Assembly (NCBI RefSeq): GCF_037038585.1
Contig: NC_092521.1
Span: forward strand, 109,890,605 to 109,954,604
Direction: 5' to 3'
Source of the DNA: Patagioenas fasciata
Lineage: Eukaryota > Chordata > Aves > Columbiformes > Columbidae
DNA length: 64,000 nucleotides
Each line of letters starts with the position of its first letter. Positions within the stretch are counted from its first letter, which is position 1. A program made the position numbers and the translations under genes. The notes below the pieces were generated by a model. The model did not search any database. It worked only from the letters and a program-made list of their open reading frames with translations, and was not told the DNA's origin. Below, piece by piece: positions 35,301-47,090 of this stretch.

Positions 35301-38300
35301 ACAGTTACAATTATGAGCAGAAATTTTCATTTTCTTGAAATATCCATATGTTTTCCATCTTCCAGGTACCCCTCATAACAATATAGCTTTCTGTAGTTGA
35401 CATACAAGGCCTGGATAAAACAGAACTCAGGAGAGCAATAGACTGTTTTCAGTTACAGGATGTGTTTTTCTATCACAATGTACCTTACAGTCTGTGGTCA
35501 CTTTTTAAGCAAGTAATTAAGCCACAAAGCATTACTGTGAAGTATGTAAGAATAATTACAGCCATTTAACAGATGTCTGAATGGAAAAAAAAGAAAAGCA
35601 GTAGCCAGTAGACCCCTGGAGAGTGAGAAGACTGGATTCATTTCAGATTATTCAATATCTTAGTCTCTTTCATAACATTGCATATTCTCTTCCAACCGCA
35701 ATTTTTACAACTATTCCTCATTAGATCCCCTTTCTTTAAACTGCAGAATTTGAGCAGATGTTTTAATTCACCCTCATCATCTAACAAGTAAATACTAAAG
35801 AAACTTTTTGTCCTTGGAGACCACGTCTCTGAAATTATGATTTTTCCCTTGGACAGTGACCTCAGGAACATCCTGGTGACAATGCATGACAGAATGCCTT
35901 ACTCATGCTCTATAAGCGACCTGAATGTTTAGCATCGCTGCACTGATGAAACGAGTTGTCTACTCTGGACTGGTGAAGAGGAAACCTTCGAAAAATACTA
36001 TTCTTGGTGGCAAGTAACTATTCCTAAGTGCCTTGTTGCTAGGCATTTGTTGTATCTTATTTTGGTCATGGCTCAGATATTTTACAATGCCATATGCTGC
36101 CTTTCAGGAAGGATCAACATGGGTTTTTTTCTTTCTTATTTCTCTACCCTGTATTTCACAATCCAGTTCTATTACACACATCTGAAAAAAGCCTTTCCTT
36201 CAGCTGACAGAACTTTTTTATTGGGTTTTTTTTTTTTTTGTAATAATGCAGTACAGTTATTTTAACATCACAACACATTGATAGAGGATTATTTACCTAG
36301 GAAAAGAATTGTCATTAATGGTTAGAGCTTCTAACTAGAAGCTGTTCTTATTTGCATTACTGTAACACCCTCAGGTCTCTTAAGACATCTTGCCCTGCCC
36401 TTCCTGTTACACAAAGATATTACAGACAAACAGTAAAATGCCATTTACCCTTCCTGTCCCTGAAGAGCCTTCAACCTTCTCGTTAGTTGCCTGAATCCTA
36501 TGCTCATTACTTTTTCTTTTTTACTTCTCATCCATATGCAGCTTATTCTTCTTTCTATTTAGGTATTTTTACTCACAGGATTCCTCCCTACTGTGAAAGC
36601 AGCAGTTTTGTTATTCTGGCACCATACAAATATCACAGTCCCAACCTGAAGTACTCACAGTTAAGACACAGGCTTGCTTTTGGGGTTGGTTTATTTAAAG
36701 AGGGAATTGTGCCTGCATATGAATTGAAGACAGTAGAGTTGGGCCAGTTTTATATTAGTTTCACTGCAAAAGCAAACTTTCATACTCAATCCTACATATC
36801 TTTTATTTACTTTCTCTTTATAGCCATGTAATTCCATATACTTTGTGAAAATGAATTGTATCTCATGCCAGCATTAACAATAAGAGAAATAAATGCAAAC
36901 AACACATTATACAGGTAAACACTACAGGATACAGCCATTAGAGGCTACAGCAGAATGCAAATTACATGCTTCAAATGCTGAAAAATATTATAAGGTATTT
37001 GGGTTTTGGTTTTGGGGTTTTGTTTGTGGTTTTTTGTGTGTTTTTTTGTTTTAATTACCATCGGCTTAGTCCAAAGTACCCAAGATGCTTGGTGGGTCTG
37101 TTACCCTAAGACAGATTATGCAATACAATTGCTTTAGGAGAGGGAAACGCCTGAAACTCTATGGCAGTCAATTTTATGCAACTGAATTTAGATTTCAAAA
37201 CCAGTCAGCGACATGCACAACATAAACATCCTCCCTCTTGTCTAGGTGGAGGCAGTTAAATGAGGCTCTTAATTCATCACAGGTGGTAGGGGGGCAAACT
37301 GGAAGAGGGACCTGCTGCTGCAACCAGCACAGTAGCTCTCCCTCTCTGCAAGAGGAGAGAGTCCCAGGAACCTGGGAAAATGGTGCAAAGCTTTTATGGT
37401 TAGTACTGCACATTTTGATAATGGTTCCACTGATAATTGTAACACTGGCCAATAAAAACTGGATTTGCCTTTGCCTCCTAATTTTCATATTTTGACTTTA
37501 TTTTGTTCTTGTTCTTTTATTATTCTTTCACCTGCTCTGGGTTGGTTTGGTTTATTTTGGTTTGTTTGTTCCTTTATTTTTTTATGGTCCTCATCAAGCA
37601 GCTGTTCCTAGTGTGCTGCCTGATCACTGCTGCTTCTCATTTGCCATAGTCCCTCCAGGACTCTCATATCATCAACACCTGTTTCTTATTCTTCTGAGTG
37701 GTGACTAAAAGCCACATTAACCAGATCCTTCCATGTCATCCACAGAACAAAATTGCCTATTGCCAAAACAAACAAAAGAAGACTGAGGTTCTGTCTCTGT
37801 TACCTTCCTTTTTGCCTCTCTTTCTTTTTTTTTTTTTGCATCTTTCATCATAGGAGAGCACAATTCATGGCACTTTTTTTCAGATTAACTGTCAGCTGTT
37901 ACTAATAGTGTCCTCCCTTACAACCCATAAGCTACTCACCCACCAGCAAGTTAACAGCATTCTTAGTACTACTTCTTTATTCAGTATGTGTGAAAGGTTT
38001 TTGCTCCTAAGCTCTAAGTTTAACCTTTTGGCCCTTAATTATCTTTTTTTCCTTCCTTGCTGAAGTGAAGAGAAACTGACCCTTCCTCTGATTTTGCCAG
38101 AAATTACAGCCTGCAGTTTTATATCTGTAAAACTGCATTCTAGTTTGTGAGCTAGATTTAAGTCTTGGAGCTCATGCTGTATTAATTCTCCTCTGAAATG
38201 TCATTTTAGTACATGCAAGGAAGTCTTTATTAATGTTATTATTATTACTGTAGTTGCTGGAATGTTTGCTATTCTAGATATAAAATGCATTATTGAGATT

Positions 38301-40440
38301 GGATTTACTCCCTAGGAAGTTTATTTTGGCAGAGCTTTTCTTGGTGGGCAGTAAGGAGGACTGAGGTTTTTATGGTTTTGGAAAGCTTTGATAAGATGTT
38401 TAAAGAACCTCATGGAAGACAATATTAAATTAAATCCCTCTGTTTCTAATAGGCAGAAAATGCAATTAAACATCTTTCCCTGGAGTAGTAATATAGCAGG
38501 TTCCAGCAGGTGTGTTACTACTGCAATATCAAAATAAAAAGTCTAGTCAGCCTTTCACTATAAAAATAAGTGAAATGCAGAGCAGATGCTGTAATAACCA
38601 TTAATTTAGATTCACCATCTATATTTGTTATAAAATTAGATGAGGACATTGGAAAAACAAGTTATTTTTGGTTCTTCCATGTAATATCACAAGAAAGCTA
38701 CTGTAATGTGTTTAGCAGAGCAATGAATACATATTGGCCAAATTTATCTCTGCTATAACCTCGCAGAAATGTAGAATGAATTTAGTTCTAAATTCCACTT
38801 TGTGGAAGGAAGGATAAAATTAGAAGAGTTTATTGAACATCACCTGAAGTTTTACCAGATCTGGTACTGAACTAACTTTAAAAAACTTGGCAAGGAGAAC
38901 AGAACAATATGCAAACTTTATATAAAGTTTACTGTTCAGAATCTTCAGTTATAAAATCCTATTAGAAAGAGAGTTTAATGAGTTGTATAATAACCTATAT
39001 TCAGAGGAACTCAAAAGGAGAGTAGTGCTTCTTGGTTGCTGATTTCTCTGAGACTTCTGTGCTGGGCTTTTTTACTGATTTAACAATACTGCACATTCCT
39101 GCAGAGCCACACATAGGCATGAGCACACGTGGATACTGGGTGAAAGGGTCAACAGTGTCTTAGATTGTACAGTATCGTTCATCTGGGGATGCTGAAGTGC
39201 TGCATATACAATGAAATTAACTTTGCCATAGGTCAGTTTAAGTATGCTATTTATTTATTTTTAGAGGTGAAAGCAAAAAGCTCAACCAGCCTTGTCAGTT
39301 TACTAGAATGGTGGAAAGTCCTCACTCAGTGTTCAACTCCTGAAGTAATTTGTCCTTAAACTCAGTATTTGTGTCACCTCTGTCTTTGCTGCAATATTTG
39401 ACAATCCTTTCTACTAATGGCAAAGTATAAGAAAAAGTGAAATAATTTCAAAATTATTCCTGGTTTCATTTTTTTCATGAAATACAGTTATTAAACCAGA
39501 GTTTTCACTTCTCTGCAAAGCCATCTTTTTATATTGAGACTGCAATCTAACAGATCACAATTCTAACAAAATCAAGACATAAGTCCTTTTTCCCTCTGAT
39601 TGTTACTCATGTAGGTGAGTGTTTATGATTTTTTTCCCATATTTGCTTGTATTACAAATCAGATTTTTTGAAAGCCCTATTATCTGCCTCAGTTTTGAAT
39701 GGCACCTTGATTAATGCCTTTAACTGGTGGCTTGCTAGACCTGTGAAATACACCAGTGGGAATTGCTTCAGGTTGGCTGTGAAGCCAAACTCTTATGGGC
39801 TTCCAGCTAAGAGAAAAAGCCACACACACACAAAAAGAAAAAAAGTGTCAGAGGTTCACTTTAGCAGAAAAATTTGCAGAGGCTTTTGTGCTGTCGTTGC
39901 TGAAAAGTTTAGAATTTTTCCCCCTTAATTTTTGAACAAAAAAAATTCAGCAAATTCACTACAGATTCACTGATAGACTCAGTTCAAGGTGTGCATTTCT
40001 CAGTAAGAAAAAAAACCATTATGCTTAAAATCTTTTTTTCCAACTGGAAGCATTACCATTGTGCTGCATTGCACCCCTATTTTATTGTAAAAGAGCCAGC
40101 GTTCATACTGAGCAATTTTGAGCAGGGTGAGATAAGTGGTCAGATTATGACTTTCAGAGATAGTCCCCCAGTAACCACACACAGGATTGAGGGGTGACGG
40201 GAGGCAGAGGGGGGTTCTCAAATGAAATGAAGGGATGGATGATGGATTGAGCTGCTTTGGGAGAGAGAAACATCTATAACAAACACAGGGCAATAAAGGG
40301 ACAGGACCACATCCATGGATGTGTCACTTTTCAGCAGCTGGGTATATGTTAGCACGGTTCTGGCTCTAACCCTGACATGGAGGGATATTCACACAATCGG
40401 ACTGTGGCAATTTGACATTGGCAGCTGTTTCCCCTGGGCC
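32362..40440. other. Long AT-rich noncoding stretch
   Basis: About 8 kb without a supported gene, RNA or young transposon. It includes a T/G-rich run at 37000-37055 (GGGTTTTGGTTTTGGGGTTT) and several poly-T runs. Short frames lack recognisable domains. Confidence 0.45.
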
Positions 40441-40562
40441 GCCCTCTGTTGTCAATGGGAAGTGAATACTTTGTGGGGGGAAATTCAGAAAAGCAGACTA
40501 ATTTAGTTGCACAGAATTGGTCTCTGGAGAATCCCTGCTTCCCTCCATTGACTGTAGAGGGC
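40441..40562. repeat. Imperfect inverted repeat, about 22 bp arms
   Basis: The left arm GCCCTCTGTTGTCAATGGGA (40441-40460) pairs with the right arm ending CATTGACTGTAGAGGGC (40546-40562). Seven and eight base blocks match (GCCCTCT and GTCAATGG) around a 3-base mismatch. The loop is about 75-80 bp. It could be an ancient fold-back element or a chance palindrome. Confidence 0.55.
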
Positions 40563-43500
40563 ACTCAGATTTGGGCCTAAAGATAAATAATGTGAATACT
40601 TCTCTTTTCCCCGGCTTCCTCAGTGGTTCTGCTCTGATTTTAAAGGCCCAGAGTAATGGGACTATGTGATGTTTCTTCTCAAGGGCTGTCAGTACTCAAA
40701 TGCACACAAGGGGAACACATTTTAGAGCCCAGACTTGAAGGGCCTGGATGCTTAGACCCAATGGGTTTAAAAGACATGGAATCCAAACGTTTAATCTCTG
40801 TTAACCTACTGGTAATGAACTACAATGAGGATATGGTCACAGGGGCTGTAAGAGGATTGAAGGGTTGGTTTTGAGTAGCTACATAGGGTAGAAAGTGAGG
40901 GGGACAGGAAACACATGCCACATTGAAAAGAAGTATTTTATATCCCAGTTGCTCTCCAGAAAGAAAAATTACTTCATTTGCATTGAGCACAAAGCCACAG
41001 AATAGTATTTCCAAGAAACTGATAGTCCTGCAAAAGCTATGTCTATGTCCACAGGTAATACAGCATTAAATTAAAAGATGTGCAGAATGAAAGAGTTGGT
41101 ACTGAGTCTCTCTCATGCACTGTGTTTGTTTCAGGATGTGAGGTTGTGGGGTGTGAGGATGGTTGATCTCTGGACTAGCTTTAGTCTGGTCCTGTGGACA
41201 GGCACATCTGAGTGGCTGGATGCGTTTTGTGCTCTTAGTGATTTAGTTTTGTCCGAAAAGAATGCATGTGAGGTGCACCGAAACAACTCCACAAGGTGCC
41301 TCACAGGCCAGTATGTGGTGTTGACTGGGAGGTGCACCTCAGAAGTGCTTTCCTAATCCAAATCAAATTGCTAATGTAGGTCTACCCAAAGATAGTTCAA
41401 AGGGACAGACGTTTCTTTTACCTTTCCTGAATGCTCTTTGTAGAGCTGAATAGAGTTGTTTCATTTATTTTTTATCAGCTTTGTTAAACTGCAGAGACTT
41501 GTTTCCTTCAGAACACTTCTTTCCTTTTTTTCCTCTGAAACCCCTCTAATTTAGTAAACTCCTTTGCCTGTACTTAAGAACATCAGAACCTGGTACGTCT
41601 CCACCTTAGAATCCAATGGTTGGCTGCTGCAGTGCACCATAGGGGAGAGATCTTACCCCTCCAGTTTAGCAATATTTTGTATTTCCATTGAACAGAAATA
41701 AGAAAGTAACCAGAACCAGAAGACATTTGAGTGACACACACATATTTTTCACAGAGTAAGGAAAGGAAGAAAGGTGACAACTATTTTTAATAAAGGATCA
41801 AGCTTGCTGTATTGTGGCTCATACCACAGGCAAACAGAAGAGTGTTGCTGCTCTGATAAGGGCTGCATAGCTTCAGTTAGTGATGAGGTGTTTTGTGAAC
41901 TCTGAACTAAAATCCCAATTCATGCATGCATTAGTTACCTTGAAGGGATGCCAAGAGGCAATCCACATTACTTCTGTCTTTATTTTTTTTACTATACTTT
42001 TTTGGTCCCTTTCGACTTTATTTTTTTTCTCTCTCTTTTTTTTTTCCTTTTTCCTTACTTTAAGTTTTTTAAATCATTCTTATGAGCTTAGTAGGACTTC
42101 AGAGAAAAACTTCTGTAACCACACTGGCTCCACTACCCGTTGGCCAGCTGAAGAGTTGTGTCCTGAATTGTCCAATGTCCCTAGCTAGTATGAATGACAA
42201 ACCAAATACCATGAAGCTACAATGTTTGCATGTACTGCCTCTCATCCTGTATGTACAGCGCAATAGCCTAGTGGCATGGATGTGCTTTAGGCTTCCCATT
42301 AGCTTTGTGAATAGCACAAAACAAATACTACCCTACGCTCTAGATGGTGTAACATATAAGATAAAGGCACTAACTCCCCAAACACTACAGGAACTTGGCC
42401 AGGTTTACAAATGTGCGTAATTAAAGACCTGTCAACCCTATCTATGGCAAAATTACAACAGCAGCTTTCTCCTGCTGGCCTACTATTGCTGTTTCCTGGA
42501 GATACAGCTTTGGAGAGATAATCATCAGCAAATTCCATTCAGGCATTCACCCCTCTCCTGAGGTTCACAAAAGGGTGGTGAGGTGCATGTTTGTGTACTT
42601 TTTAGTGCAAACAGCAGGCACCAAACAGTGACCACTGAGAGTATCCGAAAGACAGTGAAACACAATCAAGGCAGCACTTGAAGCAGGAGTGACCTGAAGT
42701 GGAACTTTTCAAATTGTGAATTTCCTTTAGAACTGCTGTGCTCAGGTATGATGCATTTTAATCAGAATTTGGAAAGAGTACAGACAAAAATGTGGATAGC
42801 AGAGGGAAGAACATTTTATTTGCCTTGCATAAAATCCAGAGGTAGCAAAGAACTTGCCAGAGAAATGCACCCTCTTACTACACTTGCTATAGCACAAAAA
42901 TCACATTTATTAATATTGCAGCAGAAATAGGTACAACTGTAATCATTTGTGATTTCAATAATTTATATCAATACACAATTCATGAACTCTGTGTCTGCAC
43001 ATTTGGAGAATGCTACAGCTGAGGAGGATCTACTGAAAATGTAAGAGATGAGTATTTCTAATCATTTCCATGTTCTTTTCAGTTCCCTGAAAGAACAAGA
43101 CAGCTATGAAACACAAAGATACAGGTAATTTCTGACATTAGAACTACTGCAAAATACATTAATGAATTCAGATCATAAAAGAAGAAAAAAACCTATCCAT
43201 TAGCCTGAATGTTTAAAACAGTATCCAAACACTGAATTCTTAGCTCTTGAGTCTGCAGATACATTTTCCTATAGCACAAAACCAGCTCCATTCAAATGAA
43301 AGCAGCAGCTCACTTTGTTTTGTATTGTAGTATATGTGTGTGTATATACATATACTTATGTGGGGCGCATAAAATACTCAGCTATCTATCTCTTTAACAG
43401 ATTCAGTTTCCAAAGCGATGTATATCAAAATGCTAGGTGATATGTTGTCCACTGCAAAACCTTCCAAAGACTCGCAGCAGTTTTGGGGCAACAGGACTTT

Positions 43501-46377
43501 GCCCACGGCTGTGAGATGAGGCATTCAGATGTGATGACCAATAACTAGGGGAGTGGGGGAAGCAGATTATTAACACTTTGTATAATAAATCTGAGTCTGA
43601 GGTATATAATGGTTCTTGATATCTTTTGGGGATAGCAATGTCGGTAGCAAGAGACTTTTCTTCTTTTTGTGTGCGTGATTTTTTGGCTTGTTTGATCTTT
43701 TATTTATTTATTTTATTTCCATATTTCAAAATTTGGGCTTCATATTTCAAAATCCGGGATGCTGGTGTGTGTTCTTACAAAAGAGCATAGAGGTGGAACA
43801 CAGCTGCCCTAAACAAACAAGAAAATACACAAAATAAGAAATTAACTCTGCTGCTAGGCTGTCAGTTCATGGAGCTGCTTTTGTCCAGCAAGCACATAAC
43901 CTTGTAGGAAAGCAGGGCAGCCTCCTCTGTTGGCAGACCAGGTATATTTGAGAAGACAGTGTGTCATCTGTCACACTCAGTGGCAATAGAGCCTTCTTTT
44001 CTGGATTAAAAAGGAATCATTGCCAGAGCTAGGAACTTGGGCTTGGCTCTTTGATTTATTTATTTATGTTATTTGTCATGAAAAAAATAACAAATTGAGG
44101 TAAACATCTTCAAAAGAAAACTCATGACCAGATGAGAAACAACAGTTGAAACAAAGTGGGGAGACTAGAGTGGTTTAGATTTCTTTTGAAGAAAGATCTG
44201 GTTACATTTTTCTAGCTGTCAAAATTATTGATGGTTTAATTTGTAATTCTTTTTGTGCCAACCTAATTTTCATTGATGACATGAAAATTTTATGACTCAA
44301 AAATGGCATTTGATTTTTATAGGCCATTTTAAAGAGAATTTTTTAAATAAAACTTCAAAGCTCCTGTTAAACTTGAACAATTCCTGCCTCAACTTTAACC
44401 AGCATTTATAGTCATATGTTTATGTAGATACTGCAACCACTTTTAACACAGAGAATTCTGACTGCTGCAGTTTGTTACTGGTATACTGCCACAGTTACTC
44501 TGAAGAGTAGTAGAGGTGATGTGATAATAAAAACCCACTGCCATGCCTACTTTTGGAGTCACCACAAATGGCAGTGCAACCACAGATGGGAAATTTTCAG
44601 AAAGTTTTCATACAAGTGCAACTTGAACTTGTGCTGCTTCATGAGAAATGGAAATATCCTGCTGAATGTGCTTTTAGTTCTTTTTTTTAATAGAGGGTAA
44701 GAAAAGCCCCAAGAATTATTTATTGTTTGGATATGAAATGTGTCATTCAGAAACACGGCATCACAATGAGGGATTCTAAATTTATGTATATCTTTTCATT
44801 CAAAAAGATAAACTATTCAACTTAGCCATCAGGGAGACAGAATCTGAATGATTAAAGGATTTTCTTCTTGCAGAGAAAAAATAATTGACAGTTGCAACTT
44901 TTTGTTTGATACAGCTCTTCTCCAAAAATGTAAAAAAAAAAAAGTTAGTATGTGTTGTTGAGAACCCTGTTTTATAATGCAGACACTATAAATTACAAGG
45001 AAATAAAAAAAAATTCTAGTAATGTCCTCATACAGATGAGCTGTGCTCTCATGATTAATCATGTTACCAGGAACCCATGTAATCTATAGCTGTCTGTCTT
45101 TTATTTATCTGTTCACTGGGCTATCAAATGTTGCCATTTCATTAAGTACTTGCTCTCTACTGAGAAGGTACTTAACATTTTGCATCGCTGTGGCTTTTTT
45201 TCAGGGCTCCATGCTGCAATGCCTAGCGGCTCTCCAGTTCCCACATCAGGGCCTTGTCACCTGTGAGGACAAATGTGATTAGGGGGCCTTCATTACTAGA
45301 TTATACTCTTTTCAATATGTAAGTTAATTGTGGGAGCTCTGTACATCAGGTTAGATGGTATCTAAGCATCTAAATGTCCCCTTTCACCTTTGTAGCACCT
45401 AGCATGTGCCAAATAACTGAGAGCAAGAGGATGCCCCTACCTCAAGGGAAAGCTTTCTGTCTTGAATAAAAAAGGAGATTTCTGAGGGGGATTTAATTTA
45501 TTTCCCTTCAAGGTATGGTACTTCCCAGAGGCAAGTTCACAGTCTAAGCCCTAGGCTCGCTCTGTAGCCCGTGGAGAGAATGATTTCCAGAGGGCAGATC
45601 TGAGACACAGCTAGGCTTACGTATCCTCTGGATAGGCCTCTATGTTTCTGATGACTATAGTAGGAACCTAAGATGATCAAAGATACAGCAGAGGCGCAAA
45701 GAAGTGGAGCAACCAAAAGGCTTTAGTTTGATAGACAAGCTGCAAGGTTGTGTGGGCAGCAGCGTCTGATCAGACTCATGAAGTAACGGGCAGTCGAGTT
45801 GTTCTGAGTTGTCAAAGGACAGGAAAGGAGAGAAATTCACAGGTGGAAATGATTCTTCATGGAACATTAAAAAAATGTGACTTGAAGGATAGAACAAATA
45901 GGAAAAACACATACTGTGTTCCTAACCTTCATTCTTCCAGGTCACAAATTACTAGTCTCTCATCGTTATTTTTTGAGGAGAAATTGCTGGTTTGTAAGGA
46001 AGGAAAAGGGAAGAGAGGAATGAAGCAGGGGAAGCCAAAAATACCACAGGCTCCAAAAGATATGGAAAGAGAGTAGTGGGTAGAGGAGGAGTTGAAAGAG
46101 CATAAAATTGTGAAATTATCAAATCTGATCAAATTAATTTGCTTTTCAAACATGAATATTCATAGGATGCATGATATGTGTGTGCACATAACTAGGATTA
46201 AATCAAGGAAAATAAAATCTGTCACCTCCCAAGGTTGTATTAGATGTGCACAAAACTTTTTTAGCAAGATTAAAGAAAAACTCCCACTAATGAAGGACCA
46301 CCAGTCTTGCCTGGCAGTGTATTACGCTGTTTAACCATCCTTATTTGTTTTCCTAATACCTAATATAAATCTTACTT
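40563..46377. other. AT-rich noncoding DNA
   Basis: No supported gene. A short TGTGTGTATATACATATAC microsatellite-like patch lies at 43335-43355. TTTGTAGCACCTAGCATGTG near 45390 resembles the end of an ancient L2/MIR-class repeat, but weakly. Confidence 0.4.
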
Positions 46378-47090
46378 GGTGCAGTTTAAATCTATTCCTT
46401 GTTGTCCTATTCATTGTGGAGAAGGAGAAGCAGGACATGCGTCTCTTCTTTGCAACAGCCTGCTACACATTTGAATAGTTATCATAGTTAACCTGAAGCA
46501 TTATTTTCTCTAGTCTTTACAGCCCTCACTTATTCAGATATATTTCCTAGGCTGCTGCTACACCCAGCTGTTTTCCATCTTTATTAATGAACATGCTCAA
46601 AACTGCCCAGAAAACTCTACTTAAGATCACCTATCTCAGTCTCTTAGTGATGTGAAAATACGTCCTTATGCTGACAGGCAGCACTTCCATGTGCATGTCC
46701 CACTGTGATGCCTACCTTATTTTTAACAGGAGACCACTATTGATTCACCCCTTTAAAATCTACTCTAATACCCCGATTTTTTTTTCCCATGGTTAAGCAA
46801 ATAATTTCCTTTCTTATGGGTAAAACTGACTCCTGGCAAACTGTATCTTGTACTTCTTGTCATGTAATTACCTTAGTTTCTTCTAATTCTGGTCCCAACC
46901 TCTAGTGTGCTTCCGGTTAAATCCACCCTGAGCCCATCAGAAAATGTAATAAGCATATTCTCTATTTCATCATTCTTGCACCTCTGCAAACACTGACTGG
47001 GCCCAGGACAAGCCACTGTAATTACTCTCCAACTATCCTTTTCCAAATCCATGTGTGCCCACCTTCAAGTAATTCCATCAGGAAGCAATG
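46378..47090 (-). mobile_element. Ancient CR1/L3-like LINE relic
   Basis: TTAAATCTATTCCTTGTTGT, CCTATTCATTGTGGAGAAGG, CAACAGCCTGCTACACATTT and GAATAGTTATCAT follow the order of the reverse-complement 3' region of old amniote CR1/L3 elements. Farther right, GGGCCCAGGACAAGCCACTG and TAATTACTCTCCAACTATCC match the reversed RT segment. It is heavily diverged and the middle portion is not clearly alignable. Confidence 0.5.

Noticed and set aside
41078-41356. 92-codon plus frame with Cys/Trp-rich protein
   Set aside because: No recognisable family and an overlapping minus frame. Likely chance.
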